Assembly: GCA_000328965.1 (NCBI GenBank)
Contig: KB205947.1
Coordinates: forward strand, 1,012,377-1,076,376
Direction: 5' to 3'
Origin: Ascocoryne sarcoides NRRL 50072
Lineage: Eukaryota > Ascomycota > Leotiomycetes > Helotiales > Gelatinodiscaceae
DNA length: 64,000 nucleotides
Below, piece after piece: positions 1 to 11,494 of this stretch (positions within the stretch are counted from its first letter, which is position 1; each line of letters opens with the position of its first letter). The notes below the pieces were generated by a model that did not search any database, was not told where the DNA came from, and saw only the letters and a list, made by a program, of their open reading frames with translations. A program made the position numbers and the translations under genes.

Positions 1-652
1 ATTCCCCACCGAATGCCACTATACAGGACGAATTTCTGCTCGGAATTAGCTTGATCTGCACACATAATCGCATTCCATAACACCCCTAATTGAGCCACAT
101 TTGAGGTTCGGAAACGCCCGCCAATCACAATTTTAAAGTACGGCAACTGAAATGAATACCGTCTCTAGAATTGGCTTCGACATGAAATTGTCTAGTAGGG
201 TACGCGCTTACACTACGAAGAAGTCGATGCAGCTCGCCGCCTATGGTCTACTTCGCTTAGCAATTGTTCGGCTCCATTCGAGCGCCATATAATTTTCAGA
301 TTCAGGAGGAAACACAAAGGAGCAAGAAGAATCTAAAAATAAAGTGAGATGAAGTAAAGTGACGGTGATAGTGAGGAAGTTGAGAGGGGGGGAGGGAAAA
401 TATTCGGGTAATTGCGGCGCTTATATGATTTAAGAAACACATTTTAGGCAGCTTGTTGAAGGCTGAAATATATAGATTCCTGCATATTCTAACTGCTAAT
501 ATCATCAAACTTAAGATTAGTTAATTGTGGGTTATTTAGTTATGGTTCCTGAGTATTAGGTTGGGCTCTGGAATGACCCGGGAATTCGAGTATATCGCGA
601 GTTGAGATTTCAAAGTTATAAAAGGAAATACTTGATCATTTGCTGCATCAAA
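1..652. other. Intergenic, no gene seen
   Basis: I see no convincing coding sequence here. A 68-codon minus-strand open frame at 302-508 has no recognisable domain and biased, repetitive composition. The right end is the 3' flank of the minus-strand ankyrin gene. Confidence 0.5.
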
Positions 653-1535
653 CTAGGATAATATGCCGGGGGTTTCAAGAAGCCTAACAATTTCAGCCTT
701 GTCCCCTTCGTTTTTACACTCCTCCGCCCTCTCTATCACGGTCTTTCCAAATGAATCCACCAAATCTCGATCCGCCCCTTTTTCTAAGAGAAACCTGACA
801 ACTTCGACATTGCCGTTTCCCGCAGCCTCATGCAAAGCAGTGCCTCGCTGCCTCCGCTGGTCTTTGGGGCCGTACCCCTCCGGCACCTCATTAATCGCCG
901 CACCCGCATCAAGTAAACAAATGACCATGTCCAAGCGATCCACAGCAGCAGCTTTCTGCAACGCCCCCGAGTTCTCTAGAACGCATCCCTGCTCTAAAAG
1001 GAATAACATCAACTCTGTAGACGCCGATTTTGCTGCAACTCGGAGAAGTCTGTCTCGGCCCAGCAGGCGCGCTCCTGTGTTGGGATTAGCACCATGGCCG
1101 ACGAGGAACTTTACAAAGTTTAGGTCGTTTGCGGCGGTGCGCAGGAGGAGGGCATTGCCCTCATAGTCGAGATTACGGTTAGGGTCGAGCCCGGCGGAGA
1201 TGAGGGTTTCGAAGGTGCTAGTTGTGCCGTTGGCGAGTGCAGCGGTGATGGTGTGTCGATTGTTAACATCAGCGCCGTGCTGGATGCAGTAGGAGACGAT
1301 TGGATCATGTGCTTGGTCCGCGGCAAGCACTATCATCTCTTCTATTGGCACTGATTCTTGGGCTGATTGGAGTTGGCTTTGGAGTGATTTGACTTGATTA
1401 AGATCCCCTTCGGAGCAAGCTTTTAGGATGCTTTGCTGCAGTGCAGACCATCCTTTACGTGAAGAAAGGTTAGCGGACTAACTTGAAACAGATGAAAGAA
1501 TTCTGGACAAGAGGCAGCTAGCTACCTGGTGACAT
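653..1535 (-). CDS. Ankyrin-repeat protein, 269 aa
   Basis: Exons on the minus strand are 1535-1526 and 1452-653, giving 269 residues. The tiny first exon encodes M-S-P and one base of the next codon. The 73-nt intron has a GTAGCT donor, a GCTAAC branch site and an AAAG acceptor. Splicing adds about 40 residues before the first internal Met. Recurrent ankyrin signatures are visible (HGADVN, LISAGLDPN, LVGHGANPN, LLDAGAAINE, GTALHEAAGNG, LLEKGADRD), so most of the protein is a stack of roughly seven or eight repeats. Ankyrin repeats bind other proteins; no catalytic or targeting domain is visible, so the partner is unknown. It may be a free-standing ankyrin protein or a fragment of a larger family member. 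Confidence 0.85.
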
Positions 1536-3411
1536 AATTTTTCCCTATAAACGTTGGATTTTCTTTTGTAGGAGCTGGTGCGTCTATTGAATAAGTTTAA
1601 GCAGGAGAGTAAAAGTAGGGTATATTTAAAGGCTGTTTAGCTTTTAGAGGGAAAGCTGTCATTTAAAGTATTCGAACCTATGAAAAGCCGAAAGCTGAGA
1701 TTGTAGCTGGTGTCTAAGTATAGTATTGTGGCGTATTATTAGACTTAATGGGCTATCTGAAACAAGATCGCTTCTGACCTTTTTAAACTGGTTCTAGATT
1801 CTATATTTGTCTTTGCTCCGCTGTCAAACCCTTTAAAGGGGGTCCCTGCGGGGCGGACGGGGCTGAATTGAGCCACTCCAGGCTCGTTTTGAACTTTCCG
1901 ATTCAATCCTTCTTTCTCCTTTTTTATAAAAAGGGATACAGAGTAATTGTTATATATGAACTAATTAAAACTACGACTATCGGCGTGAATCAAGCTTTCT
2001 AAAAGGCGCATTTCCATCACGAACAACTTCTAATACCTTAACCACAAATGGCACTCTACATTATTAGCAATATTTTAACTTGTGATGAGCTGGAAAAATC
2101 CCATGTTAGCGTTAGTAAAGCTACAGTCTAATAAATATATTTTAAGCGGTCTATTTATCAAGTGTAATCCCCTTCCCATCTACTTGTATAACTAACTCAG
2201 CAGAGGGTCCACTCTTTTTGCATACACTATAATTTCAATGAACTATATTGCAAGATCGTAAAGAAGTAAGTAACACCTAAGAAGCCTCTATTAAGCGTAG
2301 TAACTACCTAAGTTTATATGCAGCACGGAAATCACGTCTACTCTACCTTCCTGACTACAAAGGGAGATATATTATATCACGTGCAGTCATGTGACTCTGG
2401 CAAAAATTAATAATAACTAACCATATCTAATAGATGCACTCTTCACAGCTAGCCCTACTTCTATTTATATAGATTTTGTTTATATACCACAAGGGAAGAA
2501 GCAGAGAACTACGTGACACACGCATGAGAGAAGGATATACAGAGAACAGAAAGCTTTGTATCTATCCCACCCCCCTGAGCTGCTCAAACTCTCTCAAAGG
2601 GGGGTAGACCGGGAAATCTTAAACAAGGTGCTTAGTGAAGATGGAAAATTAGGAGTTATGGATCAGGATTTGAAAGATTTAAGAACGTGTAGACCATTAT
2701 ATGGTTGTAGATACACCTCGTGCGGCAGAGATATTTTGAAGGCTATGTTCGTGATTCACAGGCATTCCTAATTTCTCCACTTATGTTTTGCAATCTCAAT
2801 CCCAAATTCTAAGCCTCATTGATGTTAGAATTAATTTTAGGGCCGGATTTAAATAGACTAATTAATAGGAAGGGGCCATAAAAGATAAAGGAGGGAAAGG
2901 AAGAGCTCTAGCTGGGCGGCATGCGCGCGCTGTTCCTTTACCTAGTTAATAATACTGAATGCAATTGATTTTAACAGCAACACTTCAAAGCTGTCTTCTC
3001 AAACCACAGATATTGAAGAAAGTTCAGTGCTAAATCTCTCATCTTATTAACAATCGGTATAATCCTAACATATCGAAGATGGAGTAACCAGTGAGGGATC
3101 TTCCTGGATGTTCTCCAATACCTGACGATGCACGCGTTAAGCATTGGGGAAGCGGCACACCTAACAGCTCTCAGAACTCGATTCTAAAGTGGATGTGTGG
3201 GTCAATAACTAGCCACAATGCAATAAAGCCTACTCCTACTCTTGCTCCTGTAGCGATTGCGGATAGTATAAGAGATAACTATGCGCCATAGAATACACTC
3301 TCAAAATCATTATTTACTACAGCAGCTCGCTAAGCGTTACTTCACTTTTATCCTCCCAAACCTTTTACCGAATCTCTTTTATCCCGCTTCACATTTAAAC
3401 AACAACCAAAT
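1536..3411. other. AT-rich intergenic region, possibly decayed repeat
   Basis: About 1.9 kb with many stop codons in all frames and long A/T runs, broken by short GC-rich patches (about 1830-1890 and 2915-2930). Such alternation is common where old fungal transposons have been mutated by RIP, but no terminal repeats or transposase motifs are recognisable. A 71-codon plus frame at 2556-2771 resembles nothing I know. The last 100 bases are the promoter and leader of the secreted-protein gene. Confidence 0.4.
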
Positions 3412-3903
3412 ATGCGCTTTAGCCTCGCTTTCGTTCTCGCTGGAGTTGCTTTCACTGGTGTCCTCGCTGCCCCCGCTGACCCCGCAACTGCCAAACAGCC
3501 AGAAAAACGAGCTCTCACTTACGCCCAAGCTCTCGCCGGTTGCAAAGTTCACGAGAAAAACAAATCTATCTTCTGGACCAACTCCAAGACCTCGGAGAAT
3601 GCACAGGACATAGCCGACCATATCGGTGACCATCATGGGTTTATCACCATGGACGAAGCATGTGAGGGGGTTTTGGCACACGCTTCGTCGTTTGAACTCA
3701 ACTATATCGCTAGGGCGTTTGCGGAGGCTACAGTCAACGCTGGGTCTACGATTGCGTATGTTGTTCTGCCTGATGCCGGAGCCGGCCCTAAATCCATGTG
3801 GATCGAGCATGAATTGAAGGTCCTGGCTAAGGCTAAGATCACGCTCTATCAGATTTCGTTAGAACACCCTACAAAGGCTATGACGAAAAAGAAGTTGAGT
3901 TAG
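3412..3903 (+). CDS. Small secreted protein, 163 aa, unknown function
   Basis: A single uninterrupted exon of 163 residues. Residues 1-19 form a clear signal peptide (MRFSLAFVLAG, hydrophobic core, then VLA|AP). A dibasic site, PEKR at residues 30-33, could be cut by a Kex2-type protease, leaving a mature chain of about 130 residues. The mature part has two cysteines and mixed alpha/beta composition, including FITMDEACEG, IARAFAEATV and SMWIEHELKVL. I do not recognise a catalytic motif with confidence. A pyrimidine-rich leader ending AACCAAATATG supports the start. It sits alone between gene-poor AT-rich stretches, a setting where effector-like genes are often found, but an effector role is only a guess. 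Confidence 0.75.
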   Translation: MRFSLAFVLAGVAFTGVLAAPADPATAKQPEKRALTYAQALAGCKVHEKNKSIFWTNSKTSENAQDIADHIGDHHGFITMDEACEGVLAHASSFELNYIARAFAEATVNAGSTIAYVVLPDAGAGPKSMWIEHELKVLAKAKITLYQISLEHPTKAMTKKKLS

Positions 3904-5571
3904 AGAGAACTGGCCATAACGCATAACGTAACAGTCAGGATATTGCTTGTATAGCAATAGTCTAGCAAGAGCGAAATAAATGCAATGGGTTAAAAAGCTC
4001 TAGGGACTAAACCTCACACCAGGCTCTTACAAAAATGGTTTCCACAATGGACTAGCAACTTTGTGGCTGGCTACTTTGGGAATTAAACCTATCTTTGTAT
4101 CAGGATTTGGGTTGGGACTTCTGGGATATGCCATTGCGGAAAGAGATGGAACGAAGGCTTGTTGTAGAAGGAGCGTGCTAGGTTTGGAGGGTTCGAATTT
4201 TAAGAGTCGATCCCCCTTTCAATTTCGTATATCCGATAAGTAAATAGAAGGGGAACTGAGTATCAAATTAAAATTTTTACGATTGTCAAAATTCTGGCTT
4301 CTGTCATTTACTATTTAGGGAAACGTGTAATTATTTTTTCGAGTTCTATATAAATCCGAACTTGCTCTCTCTGTTGCTTTACATGCGCAAGCTGGCTCAG
4401 CAGTTCTCAAAGCTACAGAGCTTGGCCCGGATCAGAGCAGCCACGGTTTAGGCACAAAGATGGAAATCTAGTTACGTCGAGGTTTCTATAGAATACCTGG
4501 TATGTACTTGGGGGTTACCTAGCTATGGAGTATATAAAATAGTAAAAGCAGGACATCGACATGGATATTTGATATAAACTTTGTTTGTATACATGGATTG
4601 TCGTTGAATTAAAGGTTATCCTTGATTTTAGAGTAAGACCCCGAGTTGACTTGTAAGAACCTTCTGCTAGTCTCGGTAATAACCGAGAACCGGGAATATT
4701 CCGGTCGATTAAAGGTGAAAATATTAAAAGATAGAAATCGCAGCGAAGAATATTGAAGAACGGTCTTCTTGGAAGAACTTTGATGACGGAGGCTTGTGTG
4801 TATTTAGTTCAATATAGTACAAGGCGAAGAAGCATGAAAACCATTTGGAGCATTGGGAGGTAGGTAGCTAAAATGCGTTCCTTAAGCGAGCCAACGATTA
4901 TTAAAGGACAACTATATACTTCTGATGAAGAGCATAGATATGAAAATGCATTTATCATTTGCTTCTATATAGCTTTGTATCTTGGACAAATAATCTAGCT
5001 CGAATACTTGTATACTGCAATGTCGCTCCTCGCAGAATAACGTAGAGGCATATTTTGAACTCCGTTACTGTTTAGAGGACTTGGTAGGATGAGGTGAGGC
5101 TAAGTTGTATGCAGGATGTGATTTCGGGTGGGGTGCGGAAGGGGATTTCTGTGCCGCCGCGGAGGAACCTAAGGATATGCGTTAGGCTTCAACATGGGAG
5201 GAAGGACAAAGCGGAGTCCAGTATATAATTAGACAAACAAACAACGTAATATATTCGGTAGAGGACTGTAAGAGTTTATGCCCTGAATCCCGGTGGGTCC
5301 TCACACCTCTGCTATTCAGTCGCAAAATCTAATATTCGCAGGCTTAGGTATTAGGGCTGGGTTAGTGTAGCATCCTAGTTGCGTTGGATATAATATGAAG
5401 TGGCTACTTTATTGACCTAGCTTCTTCTAGCTTTCAATATCACCTGTTGTTAAAAACGGCTCTCGCTTATATCAAAACAGGCAGCATACGAAGTAGGCCG
5501 GAAATCCATGTATTCTACAAGTTCGCTGGACCAACCAAATCATACAAAGCATACACCTAAGAACCAGCTCC
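3904..5571. other. Intergenic, no gene seen
   Basis: AT-rich, no open frame with recognisable content; a 60-codon plus frame at 4061-4243 has no ATG at its start and no known motif. This holds the 3' flanks of the secreted-protein gene and of the convergent ribosomal protein gene. Confidence 0.45.
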
Positions 5572-6446
5572 TCACTTCTTCAACTTGCGTCCCAAATTTC
5601 TCTTCTCTTGTGCGGTCGCTTTCCTCACGTTCGCCTTCCTCCAAGCCACCCACCTATCGCCTGGCTTAAACTCCCTAACCTTAACCTTCGCTCTCTCCGC
5701 CGCCCTTCCTATCTCCCAATTTCCCTCTCTGTACATATACCCCGGTCTCAACTGTAAGTTTCTCCCTTCCTCCCCCTGCCTCTCCTTAATCTTGCTCTTC
5801 TTCACAACAGTTACGCCACTCCCATCTGCCACCAAATCAGCCCTTGCGATTGACACCTCTTTCGCACTTGGCTCTTCCGCTGGGGGAAGCTCCATTTTCG
5901 TGGCTACCATATTTAACCTGCGCCTTCGCATTGAGTTTCGAGGCAGAGGCAGGACTTGATCTCGCTCGAAGACGACTCCGATATATTGTCTCTTAGGATG
6001 TTTCTCCGGATCCTTGTAGTATTTCACATATCCAGATGCCGTCGCATAAATAGTATGATCCCTCCCCATCGCACAGTTCTCACCTGGGAACCAATGCGTA
6101 CCTCGTTGGCGGAAGATAATGTTTCCTGGGATTACGTATTGTTCTGTCTCTCCCCGTCAGCATTTTGGTCCCGGAAAACTTTAGGGAAAGGTATGAGACA
6201 GAGAAGCATACCTCCAGATTTCTTAGCACCCAACCTCTTTCCCGGTCCGTCTTTCGCCTTATTCACAGCTCCTTGGGCTTGATGATGCGCATTTCGGATG
6301 AAGGTCACTCCTCCCGCCGCCGGTCTGATTGCCAATTGCGCAAATGCTTCGTGTAAACATGTCGACTGGGCTCCCCCCGTCGCGGACCGTGCAATTGATG
6401 TGAGAGCCGCTCGGAGCGGTGGCTGTAACCTTGGGAGAAGCATCAT
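5572..6446 (-). CDS. Mitochondrial large-subunit ribosomal protein bL27m
   Basis: Exons 6446-6212 and 6143-5572 join across a 68-nt intron (donor GTATGC, acceptor GACAG) to give 268 residues. The bL27 signature spans the junction: GAKKSGEQYVIPGN, then IIFRQRGTHWFPGEN and GRDHTIYATASGYVKYY. bL27 lies near the peptidyl-transferase centre of the large subunit. The N-terminus is basic and Ala/Arg-rich with few acids, as expected for a mitochondrial presequence. The C-terminal extension beyond the bacterial core (residues about 150-268, Lys/Arg-rich) is typical of fungal Mrp7-type proteins. Two consecutive ATGs mark the start; I took the first. It shares a short divergent promoter with the Lcl2 gene. 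Confidence 0.95.
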
Positions 6447-6739
6447 GGTTAGTCTAAAGAGGATGAGGGTGTTGATGTTGCGGTCGAAAAGCTTCAGATG
6501 GGGTCATGACAGGGGTAAGGGAACTAGTACCGATTGGGAGGAATATTTTGGCTAGTTGGCCAGAAGTCAACGACACCTCCCTCTGGAGATATCTTTTCGA
6601 GTGCCCTCACTCTTTTGAATCGCTTTACTTTTGGGCTTTAGCAGAGCACGGGGCTTGCTACTTTGTTGAATCAGACTTTGCAATTCTTACAATTAACAAT
6701 TGCATACTTCGGTGTAAAGCCCCCGACGTCACCATTACC
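6447..6739. promoter_or_regulatory. Shared divergent promoter, bL27m / Lcl2
   Basis: The 293 bp between the two start codons must contain both promoters. No TATA box stands out. Nothing else is seen in it. Confidence 0.5.
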
Positions 6740-7183
6740 ATGGCACGACTCTTCCTCTTGCTCTCCTCCTGGGTGCTTTTCATCACAATAGCGAATGCTC
6801 AGTTCAACGGTTTCTTCGAGCAAATGTTCAGCGGTGGCCAACAGCAAAGAGCCCCGCCGCAAAATGTCGCATCGGATTCGAGTTGGTATCAAGAGAACTA
6901 TGCCAATGGTAGGCCTTCTCGTTCCATTCTTAGTCCCAGTTGTCCAAATGACACTTGAAAATGTTCTGCTAACAGTCGTGGACCAATAGCATACTGCGAC
7001 AAATATCTCTGTCCCGACACCCTAGCCTGCGTTCATTTCCCTCATCATTGCCCATGTCCACATCCAACCTACGAAGAAAAGTTCGAGCTTGGCGAGGGAA
7101 AGGCGATTTGTATTTCGAAGGGAGGGTTCAAGGCCGGAGAAGCCGCGAGAAAAGTTGAATTAGCTAGGAAGGGTTTGCTATAA
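6740..7183 (+). CDS. Long chronological lifespan protein 2 (Lcl2)
   Basis: Exons 6740-6908 and 6990-7183 (81-nt intron, donor GTAGGC, acceptor AATAG) give 120 residues. Residues 1-20 are a signal peptide (MARLFLLLSSW...ANA). The mature part has the family hallmarks: the FNGFFEQMF segment, then YCDKYLCPDTLACV, CPCPHPTYEEKFEL and a C-terminal GKAICISKGG. The cysteines imply disulphides in the secretory pathway. Yeast LCL2 is named for a lifespan phenotype and is linked to the ER; its molecular activity is not established. The length agrees with fungal orthologues of about 120 residues. The start is fixed by the signal peptide. Confidence 0.93.
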
Positions 7184-8250
7184 AGGGGAAAGGACGAGGA
7201 GAAAGGGGGGGAGAAGGGGGGGGGGGGATAGGATATGAAGGGGCGAACAATTTGGAAGGGGATAAGGCCTATCTACTTAGGAGGAAATGGGTTGCCCTTG
7301 ACCATCCAGTACCTGAATTCTAAGAATTGAGAACCCAAAGCCCTAACTAAGGGCTGCCCAAGGAGAAAAGCTATTAGGCGAAACATGTCTAAGTAGAAAA
7401 TGGTTAAGATTTACGTGGCTTCTTGCGTCTCTGTGGACATAGATGATAAACCAAGAAGCATACAGTTTATTTAACTTTAATAGAGATACAATCATTTAAC
7501 TAATCCTAATGTCCATTTAGCTAGATATTAAGAACTAGAAGTTAAATACTTTGGAATATCTAACGAATCCTACGCAGGTTAAAGTTACTTTTTTACTGAA
7601 TTACTTGACTTCCGCGCTACCGTTGACCTCACTGGAGCTAATCCCACTACCGCTGGTTTCGCGCTAGGCCGGACCCCTCGAAGCACAGAACCTGGATGTC
7701 AAAATCGTACTCCAGCATTTTCGGACATTTTGACAATGAGGGAGATCGAAAGAACGAAGCCGTATATTTTGAGAAGGGTCTACACCTATCTGCTCTCACC
7801 GTATACTTAAGAAGACAGAGCAGCATTTCCACCATGCCTATTCTCGTTTCTGTAAGGTGTAGACCACAAGACATTGACCATCTAGTGTCTTTATAACCGT
7901 GCTTCATAACTTCTATAAGTGCGACTATAGAAAACAAAATGTATTATTCGCGCCATCAAAGACAAGAAAATAGCACCATACTCGAGCAAGAAGTTGGAGA
8001 TCGCAAACAGAGATAAATGGTAATATCAAACCCTGATATGGAGAGCCCATGATAACGAACACTTTCAGTAGGGTATAGGAGATACAATCCATGCACCAAA
8101 TTCAACAAACACTTTACCAACATCACTTTACCCCTAATTCCATTTTATATCCACCCATCCAGTGTAATTTGAAAACCTCCGCTCCAATCCCATTCCACCT
8201 CGTCTTCACCAGATCTTTACATTTGTTATGCACTAAACCCTAGAATCATT
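7184..8250. other. Intergenic between Lcl2 and MFS transporter
   Basis: Holds both 3' ends. A minus frame of 96 codons (7647-7937) and its plus-strand mirror lack recognisable motifs, so I do not call a gene. Confidence 0.45.
7205..7227 (+). repeat. Poly-G tract in the 3' region of Lcl2
   Basis: Seven G, then GAGAA-type spacers, then twelve consecutive G, about 25-45 bases after the Lcl2 stop codon. If transcribed it could form a G-quadruplex in the 3' UTR; run length may be unreliable in assembly. Confidence 0.6.
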
Positions 8251-10333
8251 TCAACACTCACTTTCACCCACCTCTACCCTTCCAGTTTCTCGTGAAAACT
8301 TACTCTGCACATGCTGGACCTTGATCGGCTGCCCATCCGCATCCCGCTCCAGGTCCGTGTCTTCCGATGTGCGAAACGACTTGCCGTCGAAGAGGTGATC
8401 CATTTCCTCAAGTGTTTTGCCTGTTGTTTCGGGATAGTAGAGTATTATCATCTGGTATTACCGCTTCCATTAGCCTTCGCACCTTCATGCAACACCCACT
8501 AACTTTCCTCCCAACTTGTCATACTTGTAACCTTTAGAAAAGGCAAATGAATGAATACGTACAATTAAACACGCCATATTAATCGCAAAAAATATAAAAT
8601 ACGTCCGGCTTCCAATATTCTGTATCGCTATCGGGAAAAACTGCGCTACGATAATACTCCCAATCGCACCGCCGGATGCAGCGAAGTTAAGACCCTTAGC
8701 ACGAACGTGCGTGGGGAAGATTTCCGTGCCGTAGACCCATGCGTTGGGACCAAAGCCGACGCTGTAGCCAAAAGAGAAAAAGAAGATGAAGACAATGCAG
8801 ACGTAATCTGATGCATGGTTGCTATTGTTTGGATAGCGTTCAGGCAGGGCTCCGTTAATCTTAGTGTGGGGATTAGTTCTGATATTCGGGCTTTGAAAGT
8901 CGATGCCATTGCGCGTGGAGGAAGGAAAACATACCAGCATAGCGGCACTCATAACCCCACACCCAATTGCTAACATCTTCCTCCTCCCAAGCCTATCAAT
9001 CAATATCATTGCAATCAAAGTACACCCAATCTTCAACGTACTCTCAATACCTCCTGCCATCAGACTGAAATCTTTGCTAAGTCCCAATGCTAAAAACACA
9101 GTCGGGAGGTAGTACTTGATAGCAGTAGCGCCGCACATTTGCGCCATGAATTGGAGAATGGCGCTCCGCCAGAGACGAGCGAAGAGGTCTCGGTCTGTGA
9201 AAAGGACATGCCAGGAAGCTTCCTCAATTTTAGAGTGCAAGGCGACGTTGGCTTTTATGGCATCGAGTTCGGGGGAGATAGAGAAAAGGGAATGTTCTTG
9301 GCCGCGGAGGTAGGCGAGAGAAGACTTAGCAGATTCGGGGCGTGACTTTTCGAGAAGCCAGCGAGGACTGGAAGGCAGTTAGTTGAAGTCGGGAATATGG
9401 GGTAAGTATTTAGTTGCGGTGAGGATTGGGGGAACATACGTCTCGGGAGCAAAGGGTAGGCCCAGCATGAAAATAACGGCGGGGATAAATTGCACTGCAA
9501 CAGACAGCCTCCAGCCATAGTAGATACCTTCCCTGGTCGTCCAGTGGGATACTCCGTAGCCGACCCTAGGAATGTGAGTAAGTGCAATTATAGAGGGGTG
9601 GGCTAGGTACCAGAAAGCAACAGCTAACCCAGTGACCATCCCAATGTGATTCATGACGACAAGCGCACCTCTCTTCCTAGCCGGAGCAATCTCACTATCA
9701 AAACATCAGTTGCCGGTACCCAAACCAACCCTGGTCTCTCGACACACCTCTGATACATAGGAACACTTGTTGAGATAATCGCATTCCCGAAGCCAGATAT
9801 AATCCTCCCGATGATCATCATAGCAAATGCCATCTTTCCATTCGCTCCTGTTATCACTGCTACACCAATGCAAGTCACTAACGTCCCGATTAACGCAGCA
9901 TATCGTCTCCCAAGCTTGTCGCTAGTTAGGCTGGAGAGAAAGACGTAGCTGACCCATGTCCCCAAGTAGTAGATTGCTGTGATCAATCCTTTCTGGGCGG
10001 CGGTCGGTTCATGAAGAGCTTTAATGAAGCCGGGGTTAACGTAGATAGTAGCTAAGATTCCGATGTTGTAACTGAAGAATTTGTGAGCGAAGTCTTGCAT
10101 AGATCGAAGCCGCATGGAACCCACCCCCATAAAAAAGACCCCAACCCAAAGAACGAACTCAGCAGGTATATTCTCAACTTCCTGGGCAAAAGATACACCA
10201 TTTCGACTCTCGGTGATGATTCTTCTGTGTCTAGCAACGGCACTCGCTGTTGTCTGTACTCTCCGGCCATTATCTGCGAAGTCGCCATGATTGATATAGC
10301 TTCCCAATGCCTCTCCACACTTTCTGCCGACAC
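8251..10333 (-). CDS. MFS sugar/quinate-type transporter, 557 aa
   Basis: Seven exons on the minus strand: 10333-10125, 10071-9748, 9694-9611, 9565-9440, 9367-8935, 8859-8563, 8451-8251 (introns 45-111 nt, all GT..AG), giving 557 residues. Sugar-porter signatures occur in order: GSFLWGYNIG in helix 1, SDKLGRRYAAL in loop 2-3, IIGRIISGFG, YQSEIAP and KRGALV after helix 4, APETPRWLLEKSR in the central loop, IDRLGRRKML in loop 8-9, and YYPETTGKTLEEMD after helix 12. Twelve membrane helices are implied. It should be a plasma-membrane proton-coupled uptake carrier; quinate, glycerol or a hexose are possible substrates and the sequence does not decide. The start could also be the second Met, 15 codons in. 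Confidence 0.9.
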
Positions 10334-11494
10334 CCTCTATCGAATCCCTTTTTAGACCACTAGATCACCCGCCTTATCTTGATATGGAGGAATGAGTCCA
10401 ATGAAACTAGCTTGTCAATAAAACCACCATTTCCCACCAGTACCGTTTCCAGAAGGTCAGCAAGGGCAGATTGGACTCGGGTCGGTGCCCTGCTATGGGC
10501 TGTCCCACAGGATGGCCAACGGGAACAGGGACAGAGTGAGAAATTAAATGGATGTTGCATGAAGGTGTGTGTAGCGGGAAGCTGGAGATGTCGAATTGAG
10601 GTTAAGCTAAGGTTGTGTAACACGAGGATGGTTCGAATCAGGTGGTTGAGATCCCGAACCTCGAAAAAGAAAGATTTATCACAACCCAGAAGCCTCCCCC
10701 ACCCATCCGCTCTTTCTTATTTCCCGATCAATATCGAAATTTTGACGAGAGAGCCGCAATATCAAAATTAAGAGGATGACCATTTGGAGTTCGAAGCTCC
10801 TAGCAGAATAGCCGATAGTGCAGCTGCTAACAAAAGATTAGCGACTCAAGTTATCGTCTACCAATGGCAATCTTTCTTGATCTTCGTTTGTTATTTGTTT
10901 GTAAAACCCTTCCATCGCAAGCTTCCTTTATTTGGTTACACAGTGACGAGTGTAGGTTGATTGATCGGGCTAGATCACTCAGCTGAAAATGCTATCGAAA
11001 TTGGACATGGCGTCTCGCCACGAGGCTTCCAAGATGTGTGGTTGTACCATCCTGTTGTTCTCTCAGCTACTCGGTTTCTTCTAATTCTCTTTCTTTACCA
11101 GTGGGAAGTTTCTCTATCGTATACTTTCGTTTGGAGGATAGAAACTCTGTTCGTGTCGCTCTTTTTGATTAACTTACGATTTGGTTGATGTTGCGATTAC
11201 CTTTTCAAACAGCCCTGAAAGCCAAAGACGGGTTGTAGAACGACCTGATTAAGCTTGTATCTACCTCCTCGAAGCTCCTAGCTCTCGAGGCCCCTTCGAT
11301 CTTCTTCGCATTAACCTCGTTAATGCCGAGTTCAGGAGACGCTTGTTGGGGACTTTGATTTCAGGGGGGGCTGGAGCTGGACTCGCATTTACAAAGTCTT
11401 TATCTGTGTTCAAAGATTTTTGTCGATTTCCAGGATCCCTTCCAAGGGTCTCACATCACTACTCGAGCTCTATACTCTCTTTAATGTGTGAGCA
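10334..11494. promoter_or_regulatory. Shared divergent promoter between two MFS genes
   Basis: 1.16 kb separates the start codons of the two transporters. Plus-strand frames here (10379-10771, 10961-11188) have no domain and probably no function. The 300 bp before 11495 are pyrimidine-rich, as in fungal leaders. I cannot point to specific operators. Confidence 0.4.

Noticed and set aside
663..1166. 167-codon plus-strand frame
   Set aside because: It is antisense to the ankyrin gene, whose repeats are unmistakable; the frame has only Ser/Pro-rich random content.
1830..1890. GC-rich patch as a possible LTR or TE end
   Set aside because: No matching repeat elsewhere in the window and no flanking duplication seen.
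3379..3810. 143-codon minus-strand frame
   Set aside because: Antisense to the secreted-protein gene, which has a signal peptide and good start context; no domain on this strand.
10625..10645. GGTTCGAATC-like sequence resembling a tRNA T-arm
   Set aside because: No acceptor stem, D-arm or anticodon arm could be built around it; the same holds for the similar motif near 4195.
10379..10771. 130-codon plus frame in the MFS divergent promoter
   Set aside because: No ATG context, splice signals or recognisable motif; composition looks random.
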